A stretch of DNA of 64,000 nucleotides. It comes from Planotetraspora silvatica (lineage in GTDB: Bacteria; Actinomycetota; Actinomycetes; Streptosporangiales; Streptosporangiaceae). The position numbers and the translations under genes were made by a program. Numbering within the stretch: position 1 is the first letter of the stretch; each line of letters opens with the position of its first letter. The stretch is from contig NZ_BOOQ01000005.1 of NCBI RefSeq assembly GCF_016863315.1, positions 62,001 to 126,000 on the forward strand, given 5' to 3'. This document shows positions 49,132-57,986 of this stretch, piece after piece. The notes under the pieces are model-generated. The model worked only from the letters and a program-made list of their open reading frames with translations. It did no database searches and had not been told where the DNA came from.

Positions 49132-50709
49132 ATGACACTGCTGGACGACTTTCTCGACTGGTACCTGGCCGAGCATCCGATCAGCGCGACGCTTCTCGGC
49201 GCCGACGGCCACGACCGCACTCTGGGTGACTTCACCGAGGCGGGGTTCACGGCCAGGGAGCGTGCCGAGGAGGAGTGGCTGCGGCGGCTGGCGGAGTACG
49301 CCCCCGCCTCCCTCGACGACGAGATCGACCGCGACCTCGTGCTCTCCCACCTGCGCGGCGTCGTCGCGGAGGCCCGCTGGCCGGAGTGGCGGCGCGATCC
49401 GGCGCCGTACCTCGGAGCGATCTTCGGCTCGATGTTCGCGCCGTTCCAGCAGCGGCTCAAACCGGAGGCCGACCTCGTCGACGCGGCCGTCGCGCGGCTC
49501 GCCGACGTCCCCGCGGTCCTGGCCGCCTGCCGGGAGAACCTCGATCCCGGCCTCGCGTCCGACCTGCTCGTCCGGCGTGGTCTAGATCAGGCCCGTACGG
49601 CCCGGCCGTTCCTGACCGCGACCCTTCCGGCCGGGGTGGCGGACGAGGGCCTGCGGGCCCGGCTGATCCGGGCCGCCGAGCCCGCGGCCGAGGCGTTCGA
49701 CGAGCTCGTCACGTTCCTGGAGGGCTTCGAGGCCGGCGGGACCTGGCGGATGGGCGAGGAACTGTACTCGACCCTGCTGCGGGAGCGGGAACTGCTCGGG
49801 TACGGCGCCTCGGAGCTGCACGAGAAGGGCCTCAAGGCCTGGGACGAGCTGGACGTGCGGATGCGCGAGGTCGCCGGGCGACTGGGCGACACCGAGTGGC
49901 GGGCCGCCATGGAGTCGCTCATGGACGACCACCCGCCGACGCTGGAGGCGATGCGCGCCGAGTACGAGGCCGAGACGTTCCGTGCGCGCGACTTCGCCCG
50001 CGACCGCGGCCTGGTCACCTTCCCGGAGGGCGAGGACTGCCGGGTCCTGCCGTCCCCGGAGTTCCAGCGCCCCCTGATCGCGGTGGCCAACTACCTCGCG
50101 CCGCCGCCGCTCTCGACGTCGCGGGCGGGCGTCTTCTTCGTCCCGTTCACGCCGGACGGCTACACCGACGAGCAGGTACGGCAGCGCCTCAGGACCAACT
50201 CCCGGGCCCAGATGCCGTCGATCGCCGTCCACGAGGCGTATCCCGGTCACCACTGGCACCTCGCGTGGATGGCCGGCAGCCCGAGGAAGGCACGCAAGAT
50301 CTTCCGCACGCCGTACTTCGTGGAGGGCTGGGCGCTCTACGTCGAGAAGGTGATGCACGAGCAGGGGTACTTCGACACGCCCCAGACCGAGCTCGCGCAC
50401 CTGGACTGCCGGATCTTCCGCGCCGCGCGGATCGTCGTGGACACGGCCCTGCACTGCGGCGACATGACGATCCCGCAGGCCGAGGAGTTCATGGCCACCA
50501 AGGCGTCGCTCTCGCCCGGCACGGCGGCGGCGGAGGTCGGCCGGTACTGCGCGTGGCCGACCCAGGCTCCCTCGTACCTGACGGGCGCCCTGGAGATCGA
50601 GCGGATCAGGGACGACTACCGGGGCGACCTGCGGTCGTTCCACGACGCGATCGCGGGGTCGGGCGGTCTTCCGCTCGGGCTGGCCAGGAAGGCGGTCATC
50701 CCGGCATAG
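49132..50709 (+). CDS. DUF885 family metallopeptidase
   Basis: 525 residues, cytosolic (no signal peptide). The zinc motif HEAYPGHHWH (HExxxHH type) is near residue 365, and the third ligand lies in FVEGWALYVEKVM (E ~403). DUF885 proteins are predicted carboxypeptidase-like metalloenzymes related to M32; the substrate is unknown. The ATG follows a short divergent promoter shared with the DUF4032 gene. Confidence 0.9.
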   Translation: MTLLDDFLDWYLAEHPISATLLGADGHDRTLGDFTEAGFTARERAEEEWLRRLAEYAPASLDDEIDRDLVLSHLRGVVAEARWPEWRRDPAPYLGAIFGSMFAPFQQRLKPEADLVDAAVARLADVPAVLAACRENLDPGLASDLLVRRGLDQARTARPFLTATLPAGVADEGLRARLIRAAEPAAEAFDELVTFLEGFEAGGTWRMGEELYSTLLRERELLGYGASELHEKGLKAWDELDVRMREVAGRLGDTEWRAAMESLMDDHPPTLEAMRAEYEAETFRARDFARDRGLVTFPEGEDCRVLPSPEFQRPLIAVANYLAPPPLSTSRAGVFFVPFTPDGYTDEQVRQRLRTNSRAQMPSIAVHEAYPGHHWHLAWMAGSPRKARKIFRTPYFVEGWALYVEKVMHEQGYFDTPQTELAHLDCRIFRAARIVVDTALHCGDMTIPQAEEFMATKASLSPGTAAAEVGRYCAWPTQAPSYLTGALEIERIRDDYRGDLRSFHDAIAGSGGLPLGLARKAVIPA

Positions 50710-50717
50710 CCGGCCGC

Positions 50718-50834
50718 GCATGATCACGCCCGGTGTCAGTGCAGGTGGGGCAGGGTTTCGACGAACCTGTGCATGATCACGCCCGGTGTTGTGGCAGGTC
50801 GGGCGGGGTTCGGCCGAACCTGTGCATGATCACG
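50718..50834 (+). repeat. 53-bp tandem repeats, two full and one partial copy
   Basis: GCATGATCACGCCCGGTGT starts at 50718 and 50771, and its first 11 bases recur at 50824. Each unit also has GCAGGT and GGGTTCG-CGAACC-type segments that form a small dyad. They lie between the DUF885 gene and the convergent aldolase. There are no spacers of a CRISPR kind. Confidence 0.75.
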
Positions 50835-51468
50835 GCGAGGGGGTGGTGGGGGGTGGGGTGAAGGCTCGGATGATGACGTCGGCGAGTTGTTCCTCGGTCA
50901 GGACGGTGGGCGTGCCGATGCCGAGGGCACGGACGTAAACCTCGCAGAGCCACTCGAGCAGGCGCGCGGCCTCGAAGGCCTTCTCCAGGCCGGCTCCGAT
51001 CGTGACGCCGCCGTGGTTGGCCATCAGCGCCGCCTGCTTGCCCGTGAGCGCCTCCTGGACCTTCGCGGCGAGCTCGGGCGTGCCGTACGTCGCGTACTCG
51101 GCCACGCGGACGCTGCCGCCCAGCAGCAGGGAGTTGTAGTGGATCGGGGGCAACTCCGTCATGGTGGTCGCCACCACGGCGCCGAAGACCGAATGGGTGT
51201 GCACCACCGCGGTCGTCCCCGTCGCGGCGTAGACGGCCAGGTGCATGGGGGTCTCCGACGACGGGGGCAGGTCGCCCTCCACCACGGTGCCGTCGAGCCG
51301 GATGATCGGGCAGTCCTCGGGGCGCAGCCGGTCGAGAGCGACGCCGGAGGGCGTGACCGTCACGAGGTCGCCGTCCCTGGCGCTGAGGTTGCCCGATGTA
51401 CCGATGACCAGGCCGAGCTCCGCGGCCCGCCTGCCGTAGTCGCACAGCTGACGACGAAGCTCCTCCAT
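50830..51468 (-). CDS. Class II aldolase/adducin family protein (FucA-like)
   Basis: 212 residues. Signature pieces are IGTSGNLSARDGDLVTVTPS (SGN-S-R phosphate/aldol loop, ~22-40), the zinc histidines in VVHTHSVFGAVV and the third metal region MANHGGVTIGAGLEKAFEA. Members are L-fuculose-phosphate or related sugar-phosphate aldolases, or sugar-acid epimerase-like enzymes. Its promoter faces ngcE, and a DasR-like site lies 38 bp upstream, which ties it to amino-sugar control. Confidence 0.88.
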   Translation of the reverse strand: MEELRRQLCDYGRRAAELGLVIGTSGNLSARDGDLVTVTPSGVALDRLRPEDCPIIRLDGTVVEGDLPPSSETPMHLAVYAATGTTAVVHTHSVFGAVVATTMTELPPIHYNSLLLGGSVRVAEYATYGTPELAAKVQEALTGKQAALMANHGGVTIGAGLEKAFEAARLLEWLCEVYVRALGIGTPTVLTEEQLADVIIRAFTPPPTTPSP

Positions 51469-51505
51469 GCCGGCGAATCTAGACGATCGCCCGAAATAAC
51501 GGCAA

Positions 51506-51521
51506 CCTGGTCTATACCAGT
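51506..51521. promoter_or_regulatory. DasR-responsive element (dre-like), site 1
   Basis: CCTGGTCTATACCAGT has the palindromic core CTGGTCTATACCAG, close to the Streptomyces dre consensus (A-C/G-TGGTCTAGACCA-C/G-T). It lies 38 bp upstream of the aldolase start. Confidence 0.7.
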
Positions 51522-51652
51522 CGCCTAGCAGAGCATCTGCGGTTACCTACTCTTATTGGGTCATAGGACCTTTGTTTAACTTCTGTTTAACCTGCACAAA
51601 CGGCTATATAGTCTGTGATCGTCGGCGCGGATTCATCCCAGTCGGGTTACGG

Positions 51653-51668
51653 GTTGGTCTAGACCGAC
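51653..51668. promoter_or_regulatory. DasR-responsive element (dre-like), site 2
   Basis: GTTGGTCTAGACCGAC contains the exact dre core GGTCTAGACC. It lies 90 bp before ngcE. Confidence 0.7.
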
Positions 51669-51717
51669 GACAACATCTTGACGCTGCCGTGGGCTGGCCG
51701 TACGTTCCAGCAAACGT

Positions 51718-51734
51718 TTAGGAAACTTTCCTAA
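51718..51734. promoter_or_regulatory. 17-bp palindrome before ngcE
   Basis: TTAGGAAACTTTCCTAA, perfect except for its centre base, ends 23 bp before the ngcE ATG and overlaps its likely transcription start. The TTAGGAAA/TTTCCTAA arms recall operators of ROK-family sugar regulators; this is an inference. Confidence 0.6.
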
Positions 51735-51757
51735 TTGACCCCGCCACGGGAGAGTTG

Positions 51758-53200
51758 ATGACTAGTACCCCCCGCGAGATCACGCGCCGGCAGATGATCC
51801 GGCGCGTGGGCCTCACCGCCCTCGTCGCCGTTCCCGCCGCCGGCCTGCTCAGCTCCTGCGCCACCTCCGGCGACACGGCCGCCCCGTCCACGGCTCCCAG
51901 TGCCGCCGCGACGTCGGCCACCAACCCGTTCGGCGTCAAGGCCGACGCGCCCCTCGAGGTTGTGATCTTCAAGGGTGGTTACAGCGACGAGTACGCGACC
52001 CAGTCGCACGAGCCGCTGTACAAGGCCGAGTTCCCGAAGGCGACGATCAAGCACCAGGGCATCCAGACGATCAGCCAGACCCTGACCCCGCGTTTCGCGA
52101 GTGGCGACGTCCCCGACGTCGTGAACAACTCCGGCACGGACAACCTGGACGCCGGTGCGCTGATCGGCGCGGGCCAGTTGCTCGACCTCACCCCGCTGTT
52201 CGAGGCCCCGTCGATCGACGACCCGAGCAAGAAGGTCAAGGACACCCTCGTCCCCGGCACCATCGAGTCGGGCCTCGGCGGCGACCCGGCCAAGCCGTAC
52301 ACGCTGAACTACGTCTACACCGCCTACGGCCTGTGGTACGACGCCAAGCTGTTCGAGAAGAACGGCTGGACCGCGCCGAAGACGTTCGAGGAGTTCAAGA
52401 CCTTCGCCGAGGCCGCCAAGGCCAAGAACATCGTCCCGTTCGCGTACGCCGGCAAGAACGCCTCGTACTACGCGTACTGGATGATCCTGATCTCGGCCGC
52501 CAAGATCGGTGGCAACGAGGTCCTGGTCAACATCGACAACCTCGCCGACAACGCCTGGAACCACGACGCGGTCAAGCAGGCCGCCGCCGCGTGGGCCGAG
52601 ATCGGCAAGTACATGGACAAGTCCTACGAGGGCCTGATCCACACCGAGGTCCAGACCCAGCAGAACCAGGGCAAGATCGCCCTCTACCCCTCGGGCTCGT
52701 GGCTGGAGTCGGAGCAGTCCAAGGACACTCCCGCGGGCTTCGAGTACGCCATCGCGCCGACCCCGTCGGTGACGGCGGCCGACCAGATGCCCTACGAGGC
52801 GATCCGCGCCGCGGCCGGTGAAGGCTACGTCGTGCCGTCCAAGGGCAAGAACGCGACCGGCGGTCTCGAGTACCTGCGGGTGATGTTGTCCAAGCCGGCG
52901 GCCAAGGCCTTCACCGAGAAGACCAAGAGCCTCACGGTCGTCGTCGGCGCCACCGAGGGCCTCACGCTCTCGCCCGGCCTGACGAGCGTCGTCGCCGCGC
53001 AGAACGGCGCCGGCCAGAACGTGGTCACCTACTCGCTGTTCGAGACCTGGTACAAGGAGCTCGAGACCGAGCTCCGCAAGCAGACGAACGCGCTCATGTT
53101 CGGCCGGATCAGCGCCGACGAGTTCGCGTCCAAGATGCAGGCGGCCGCGGACAAGACCAAGGCCGACTCCTCCATCTCCAAGCAGTCCCGGAGCGTGTGA
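51758..53200 (+). CDS. ngcE: N-acetylglucosamine/chitooligosaccharide-binding lipoprotein
   Basis: 480 residues from the ATG at 51758 (GGGAGAG upstream). The N-terminus has a twin-arginine lipoprotein signal: TRRQMIRRVG, a hydrophobic stretch and lipobox GLLSSC (~29-34). The mature part is a family-1 extracellular sugar-binding protein: DVPDVVNNSGTDNLDAGALI, LIHTEVQTQQNQGKIALYPS. Gene order and sequence style match NgcE of the Streptomyces NgcEFG importer. It delivers GlcNAc or chitobiose-type sugars to NgcF/NgcG. No ATPase gene is adjacent; a shared MsiK is usual. Confidence 0.9.
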   Translation: MTSTPREITRRQMIRRVGLTALVAVPAAGLLSSCATSGDTAAPSTAPSAAATSATNPFGVKADAPLEVVIFKGGYSDEYATQSHEPLYKAEFPKATIKHQGIQTISQTLTPRFASGDVPDVVNNSGTDNLDAGALIGAGQLLDLTPLFEAPSIDDPSKKVKDTLVPGTIESGLGGDPAKPYTLNYVYTAYGLWYDAKLFEKNGWTAPKTFEEFKTFAEAAKAKNIVPFAYAGKNASYYAYWMILISAAKIGGNEVLVNIDNLADNAWNHDAVKQAAAAWAEIGKYMDKSYEGLIHTEVQTQQNQGKIALYPSGSWLESEQSKDTPAGFEYAIAPTPSVTAADQMPYEAIRAAAGEGYVVPSKGKNATGGLEYLRVMLSKPAAKAFTEKTKSLTVVVGATEGLTLSPGLTSVVAAQNGAGQNVVTYSLFETWYKELETELRKQTNALMFGRISADEFASKMQAAADKTKADSSISKQSRSV

Positions 53201-53204
53201 TCCG

Positions 53205-54140
53205 ATGCGGCATGGCAAGTTGTCACCGGTCCTGCTGCGGAAGTACGGCTTCATCGCCTCCTTCCTCGCGGTGCCGTTGATCCTCTACGTGGTCTTCGTG
53301 ATCTGGCAGTACATCCAGGCGTTCCAGATCTCCTTCACGAACTCCAGAGGAATCTCGCCCAACTTCGACTACGTCGGCTTCGACAACTTCACCCGGTTGT
53401 TCGACGACGAGGTCTTCTGGGCGGCTGTGCGGCACCATGTGGTGCTCCTGCTTGCCATGCCGCTGATCACCGTCGCGATAGCCCTGTTCTTCTCCTTCAT
53501 GCTCAACCTGGGCGGCGGGCAGAAGAACGGGAAGATGACCGGCGTCCCCGGCTCGGCCTTCTACAAGATCGTGTTCTTCTTCCCGCAGGTGCTGGCGGTC
53601 GCCATCGTCGGCGTGTTGTTCCAGGCGATCCTGCGGCCGGACAAGTCCGGCGTCATCAACAGCGCTCTCCATGCCGTGGGAGTCGATCCGGTCGGATGGC
53701 TGATCAGTCCCGGCCTGGCGCTGTGGACGATCATCGGGGTCATGGTCTGGCAGGCCGTCGGCTTCTACGTCGTGCTCTTCTCGGCCGGCATGTCGTCGAT
53801 CCCCAGGGACGTCTTCGAGGCGGCCGCGCTGGACGGGGCCGGGCGGTTCGTTCTGTTCTTCCGGATCACGCTTCCGCTGCTGTGGGACACCCTCCAGGTC
53901 GGCTGGGTCTATCTCGGCATCGCCGCCTTCGACGGGTTCGCGCTGGTCCAGGTGTTGTCGGTGGACCGTGGCGGCCCCGACAACGCGACGACCGTGCTGC
54001 CCCTCGAGATCTGGCGCACCGCCTTCACCTACTCCAAGTACGGCGTCGCGTCCGCCATGGGTGTCGCGCTGTTCTTCATGACGCTGACGTTCGCGGTGCT
54101 CACCCTCCGGGTGACCCGGCGCGAGAGGATCGAGTTCTAG
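53205..54140 (+). CDS. ngcF: Sugar ABC transporter permease NgcF
   Basis: 311 residues, six helices. The EAA loop DVFEAAALDGAGRFVLFFRI then TLPLL is near residues 203-226. The start ATG is 4 bp after the ngcE stop. The opening MRHGK and FVGFDNFTRLFDDEVFW-like region match NgcF. It forms the membrane channel with NgcG. Confidence 0.92.
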   Translation: MRHGKLSPVLLRKYGFIASFLAVPLILYVVFVIWQYIQAFQISFTNSRGISPNFDYVGFDNFTRLFDDEVFWAAVRHHVVLLLAMPLITVAIALFFSFMLNLGGGQKNGKMTGVPGSAFYKIVFFFPQVLAVAIVGVLFQAILRPDKSGVINSALHAVGVDPVGWLISPGLALWTIIGVMVWQAVGFYVVLFSAGMSSIPRDVFEAAALDGAGRFVLFFRITLPLLWDTLQVGWVYLGIAAFDGFALVQVLSVDRGGPDNATTVLPLEIWRTAFTYSKYGVASAMGVALFFMTLTFAVLTLRVTRRERIEF

Positions 54141-54141
54141 C

Positions 54142-55044
54142 GTGGCGACCGATGTGATGCCCGTGGCCTCCGCTGAGGCCTCGACCAGCCGCAAGCAGGG
54201 GCGTGGGCGCTCGGTCAACGTCTTCGGCGGGCTCTCCCATGTGGCTCTGCTGATCTGGGCGGTCCTGGTGATCTTCCCGATCGTGTGGACCTTCCTCGCG
54301 TCCTTCAAGACCAACACCGAACTCTTCGGCGACACCCCGCTGGCGTTGCCCCACCAGTTCCACTGGGACGCCTGGGGCCGCGCGTGGGCGAAGGCCCACA
54401 TCGGGCTCTACCTAGTGAACACCATCAAGGTCGTGGCGATCTCCACGTTCCTCACGATGTTGTTCGGCTCGATGGCGGCCTACGTGCTCGCCCGGTACAC
54501 CTTCTTCGGCAACAAGGCCATCTACCTGCTGTTCGTCTCCGGCCTGTCGTTCCCGGTGTTCCTCGCTCTCGCCCCGCTGTGGCTGACGATGAAGAACCTC
54601 GGGTTGCTCGGCACACACACCGGCGTGGTCCTCGTGTACGTGGCCTACTCGCTGCCGTTCACGGTGTTCTTCCTCACGGCCTTCTTCAGAACGCTGCCGA
54701 CCTCGGTCGGGGAGGCGGCGATGATGGACGGCTGTTCGCACACCCGCACGTTCTTCCAGATCATGATGCCGATGGCCAAGCCCGGCCTGATCAGCATCAC
54801 GATCTTCAACGTGATCGGGCAGTGGAACCAGTACCTGCTGCCGATCGTCCTGCTGCCGGGCGACGCCCAGGACAAGTGGCTGATCACCCAGGGCATCGCC
54901 AACATCTCGACCAACGCGGGGTACGAGGCCGACTGGGCCGGGCTGTTCGCCGCGCTCAGCATGGCGATCATCCCTGTCCTGATCGTCTACATCATCTTCC
55001 AGCGTCAGATCCAGTCGGGCCTGACCACGGGAGCGCTCAAGTAG
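54142..55044 (+). CDS. ngcG: Sugar ABC transporter permease NgcG
   Basis: 300 residues, six helices, MalG type. The EAA loop is VGEAAMMDGCSHTRTFFQIM then MPMAKPG (~190-216). The GTG start follows the ngcF stop by one base. Last gene of the ngc operon. Confidence 0.92.
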   Translation: MATDVMPVASAEASTSRKQGRGRSVNVFGGLSHVALLIWAVLVIFPIVWTFLASFKTNTELFGDTPLALPHQFHWDAWGRAWAKAHIGLYLVNTIKVVAISTFLTMLFGSMAAYVLARYTFFGNKAIYLLFVSGLSFPVFLALAPLWLTMKNLGLLGTHTGVVLVYVAYSLPFTVFFLTAFFRTLPTSVGEAAMMDGCSHTRTFFQIMMPMAKPGLISITIFNVIGQWNQYLLPIVLLPGDAQDKWLITQGIANISTNAGYEADWAGLFAALSMAIIPVLIVYIIFQRQIQSGLTTGALK

Positions 55045-55095
55045 CTCCGGTGTGGCGTGGTTCCGCCTTCTGGTGATTCGTGATGTCCTGGGGGC

Positions 55096-55353
55096 ATGTA
55101 CGAGGCTTCCGAATGGGCCCGCAACGGGGACACCATCCACCGCACCGTGGTCGCACCCGACTTCCGTACGGCCATCGCGATCGTGAACGACATCGCCGAG
55201 CAGGCCGAGGCCCTGAACCACCATCCCGACATCGACATCCGCTGGCGGACCCTGCACCTGGCCCTCACCACGCACGACGCGGGCGGCCTCACCGACCTCG
55301 ACTACAAGCTGGCGGCCCGGATCGACGGCATCGTCGCCGACCACCAGACCTAG
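55096..55353 (+). CDS. Pterin-4a-carbinolamine dehydratase
   Basis: 85 residues, slightly short for PhhB/PCD. The family core DFRTAIAIVNDIAEQAEALN with the catalytic HHPDIDIRWRTLHLALTTHD block (H-H-P...W...H) is complete. It dehydrates 4a-hydroxytetrahydrobiopterin after aromatic-amino-acid hydroxylation. No hydroxylase gene is adjacent. GGGGG lies before the ATG. Confidence 0.9.
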   Translation: MYEASEWARNGDTIHRTVVAPDFRTAIAIVNDIAEQAEALNHHPDIDIRWRTLHLALTTHDAGGLTDLDYKLAARIDGIVADHQT

Positions 55354-55424
55354 ATCGTGTCTGATGGATCAAGCCCTGCCGCGCGCGGCCCGGACGGCGC
55401 GTCCAGGCGGGTCCGCCCCGGTCG

Positions 55425-56297
55425 TCAGCCGAAGACCGCCGGGGGCGGGACCGGCGAGAGGACCGCGTCACCGTCGTGGATGGGCCGGGCCCCGGCGACG
55501 AACTTCGACAGGTCCTCGCCCCACATGCATCGCGCCTGGGTGAGGCCGCCCGCCGTCCTCCTCGTCAGGGGGCCGACCGGCAACTCCGCCGCGGAGGCGG
55601 CGATCACCAGGTTGCCGAAGCGCCGGCCCCGCAGGATGCCCGGCTCGCCGAGCAGCGCGACATGCCGGAAGACCCCGGAGACCGTGGAGACCACCCGCTT
55701 GGCGAAGGCCAGTCCGCTCCCGTCGGCCACGTTGATCACGAGCGTTCCGGCAGGCCGCAGGATCCGGGAGATCTCCGCCATGTACTCGGTCGTGGCGAGC
55801 TCCACCGGCATCGTCGCGCCCGAGAAGGCGTCGAGCACGAACAGGTCCGCGGAGCCGTCGAAAAGCCCTGTGACGGCCGTACGGCCGTCGAGCGTCCGGA
55901 CCTTCAGCCGGGGCACGGACTTCAGCCTGAGCTGGTCACGGACCAGCTGGACGAGCTTCTCGTCGGGCTCCACCACGATGTGCCGTGAGCCCGGCCGGGA
56001 CGCGGAGACGTAGCGGGGGAAGGTGCAGGCGCCGCCGCCGACGTGGACGGCGTCGAGAGGTCCGTCCGGCAGGCAGTCGACGACCGTGGCCATCAGCTGG
56101 ACGTAGGAGAACTCGAGATAGGAAGGGTCGCTGAGATCGACGTAGGATTGGGGCACCCCGCCGACGCTGAGCATCCATCCGTCCGGGCGGTCGAGATCGC
56201 GTAAGAGTTCCACCTCGCCGAAGGTCACCGGATACCGGCCCGGAAGCGGCTGCTTCTCCCTCGCCACCTCGATCTCCTTCAGCGTGATGTAAGGCAC
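55425..56297 (-). CDS. Spermidine-synthase-like methyltransferase-fold protein
   Basis: 290 residues from the GTG at 56297 (GGGGGACGA upstream); an ATG at 56327 would overlap the divergent gene's start. Spermidine synthase fold: QLMATVVDCLPDGPLDAVHV then GGGACTFPR (nucleotide-binding loop), VVEPDEKLVQLVRDQL (acidic loop end) and DLFVLDAFSGATMPVEL. The usual polyamine-site aspartates are not all present, so it may not make spermidine. Common in actinomycetes, function unknown. Confidence 0.8.
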   Translation of the reverse strand: MPYITLKEIEVAREKQPLPGRYPVTFGEVELLRDLDRPDGWMLSVGGVPQSYVDLSDPSYLEFSYVQLMATVVDCLPDGPLDAVHVGGGACTFPRYVSASRPGSRHIVVEPDEKLVQLVRDQLRLKSVPRLKVRTLDGRTAVTGLFDGSADLFVLDAFSGATMPVELATTEYMAEISRILRPAGTLVINVADGSGLAFAKRVVSTVSGVFRHVALLGEPGILRGRRFGNLVIAASAAELPVGPLTRRTAGGLTQARCMWGEDLSKFVAGARPIHDGDAVLSPVPPPAVFG

Positions 56298-56325
56298 TCG
56301 TCCCCCCGCGAGAGGCCCGGACTGC

Positions 56326-57933
56326 ATGTCAAACCGTACGCGAACGCGAGCGCTGCTCGTTCTGTTCACCATCGCGGGCGCCATCGTGGTCACCGGGGTG
56401 CTCGGACTGTTCACGTCCGGCCGACCGGTGCCGGCCGCCGCGCCGGCGACGGTGACGCCGACGGTCACACCGCAGCTGGAGGGTACTCCGGAGCTGACGG
56501 CCGCGACCTATCTGCGGGCGTGGGAGGCGGCGGACTGGGGGAGGATGCGGGAGCTGACCGACGACCCGCCCGCCGACTTCGCCACCCAGCACGCACGCTT
56601 CGAGGAGGCTCTGGCGGCGGAGTCCCTGCGGCTGACGGCGGGCCAGACCGTCATGACCGGGGAGGACACCGCGGAGGTGCCCATCACCGAGGCCCGCGAG
56701 CTCCCGGGCTACGGCCCGTGGTCCTATCGCTCGACGTTGCGGCTCGGGATCAGGGACCAGACCTGGAAGGTCCTGTGGGCGCCCGCCGTCATGCACCCCG
56801 ATCTGGCGCCGGGTGGCGGGCTCCGCAGGTCCTCCGACGCCACCGGCGTCACGGCCGGACGGCTCGTCACCCAAGAGGGGCGCGACTTTCCCGCGGACAG
56901 CGACGCCGAGGCGTACCTCGAGCGGCTGGCGACGGCGATCCCCGAGCCGCCGGGGGGCACGCCCGTGGGCTGGCGGGTGGAGGTGGACAACCCCGGAGAG
57001 CCGGTGGAACGGCTCGTCGAGTACACGCCCGAGGCGCCGAAGGGCACCAAGACCACCATTGAATGGGCGGCGCAGGCGTCGGCCGCCCGTGCGCTCGACG
57101 GGGTTCGGAACCCGGCCGCCATCGTGGCGGTGCGGCCGTCGACCGGGGAGGTCCTCGCGGTCGCCGACCGCCTGGGCGGGCGGAAGGCGTTCGAGCAGAA
57201 ATACGCCCCCGGCTCCACGTTCAAGACCGTCACGGCGGCGGCTCTGCTCAACGCGGGGATGTCCACGGAGACCGTCGTCGACTGCCCGGCCTCCTACACG
57301 ATCCCGGGCGGGCGCTCGATCGACAACTACCAGGGAGAGGCCCATGGGGCGGTCGCGCTGCGCCAGGCGTACGCGCTGTCCTGCAACACCACCTTCGCCC
57401 GGCTGGCGGTCGAGCGGCTGACTCCCGACGTCCTGGTCGGGCAGGCGCGGGCCTTCGGCTTCGGGGTCCCCCTGTCGACCGAAGTCGGCGGGACCTGCGG
57501 CAGCCTGCGGCGGCCGGAGAACGACGACGCGCTCGCCGAGGACTCCTTCGGCCAGGGGACGGTCGAGGCGAGCCCTCTGTGCATGGCGCTGGTCGCGGCG
57601 GCCGTGCAGAGCGGTGAATGGCGGCCGCCCCGGCTGATGCCGTCGGCGAACGCCGCCGGTCGGCCGCAGAGCGTGCCGCTGCCCTCCGGAGTGGCCGCAG
57701 GGCTTCGCACGCTGATGAACGCGGTGACCGCCGACGGCACCGCGGCCGACGCCGGGCTGCCCGAAGGCGTGGCAGGCAAGACCGGCACCGCCGAAGACTG
57801 GCAGGGCGGCGCGGACCACTCCTGGTTCATCGGATATTGGGGCGATCTGGCGTTCGCCGTGTTCGTCGAGCACGGGGGCACGGGCCGCGACGCGGCCGTC
57901 CCGATCGCCGCCCGTTTTCTCAAGGCTTTGTAA
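56326..57933 (+). CDS. Penicillin-binding transpeptidase with MecA_N/NTF2-like domain
   Basis: 535 residues. An N-terminal membrane anchor (ALLVLFTIAGAIVVTGVLGL, ~9-28) is followed by an NTF2-like domain as in PBP2a and PbpA-like proteins (TAATYLRAWEAADWGRMREL), then the transpeptidase domain with S297-TFK, S352-CN and K485-TG. Single-TM class B PBP without a glycosyltransferase. Such proteins cross-link peptidoglycan and may be of low beta-lactam affinity. Only 28 bp separate its start from the divergent gene's start. Confidence 0.92.
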   Translation: MSNRTRTRALLVLFTIAGAIVVTGVLGLFTSGRPVPAAAPATVTPTVTPQLEGTPELTAATYLRAWEAADWGRMRELTDDPPADFATQHARFEEALAAESLRLTAGQTVMTGEDTAEVPITEARELPGYGPWSYRSTLRLGIRDQTWKVLWAPAVMHPDLAPGGGLRRSSDATGVTAGRLVTQEGRDFPADSDAEAYLERLATAIPEPPGGTPVGWRVEVDNPGEPVERLVEYTPEAPKGTKTTIEWAAQASAARALDGVRNPAAIVAVRPSTGEVLAVADRLGGRKAFEQKYAPGSTFKTVTAAALLNAGMSTETVVDCPASYTIPGGRSIDNYQGEAHGAVALRQAYALSCNTTFARLAVERLTPDVLVGQARAFGFGVPLSTEVGGTCGSLRRPENDDALAEDSFGQGTVEASPLCMALVAAAVQSGEWRPPRLMPSANAAGRPQSVPLPSGVAAGLRTLMNAVTADGTAADAGLPEGVAGKTGTAEDWQGGADHSWFIGYWGDLAFAVFVEHGGTGRDAAVPIAARFLKAL

Positions 57934-57937
57934 CGTA

Positions 57938-57986
57938 CGTCACAACCTACGGTAGCGTAACTTACGCTAACGTAGGTTACGTGACG
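57938..57986. promoter_or_regulatory. 49-bp inverted repeat overlapping the trhA start
   Basis: Left arm CGTCAC-AACCTACG-G-TAGCGTAA and right arm TTACGCTA-A-CGTAGGTT-AC-GTGACG around a single C. The right arm covers the GTG start codon (57981). Such AACCTACG/CGTAGGTT half-sites are typical of TetR operators of lipid genes. It could also terminate the preceding PBP transcript. Confidence 0.75.

Noticed and set aside
50718-50834. Possible CRISPR array
   Set aside because: Units are contiguous with variable internal bases, there are no unique spacers of constant length, and no cas genes are present.
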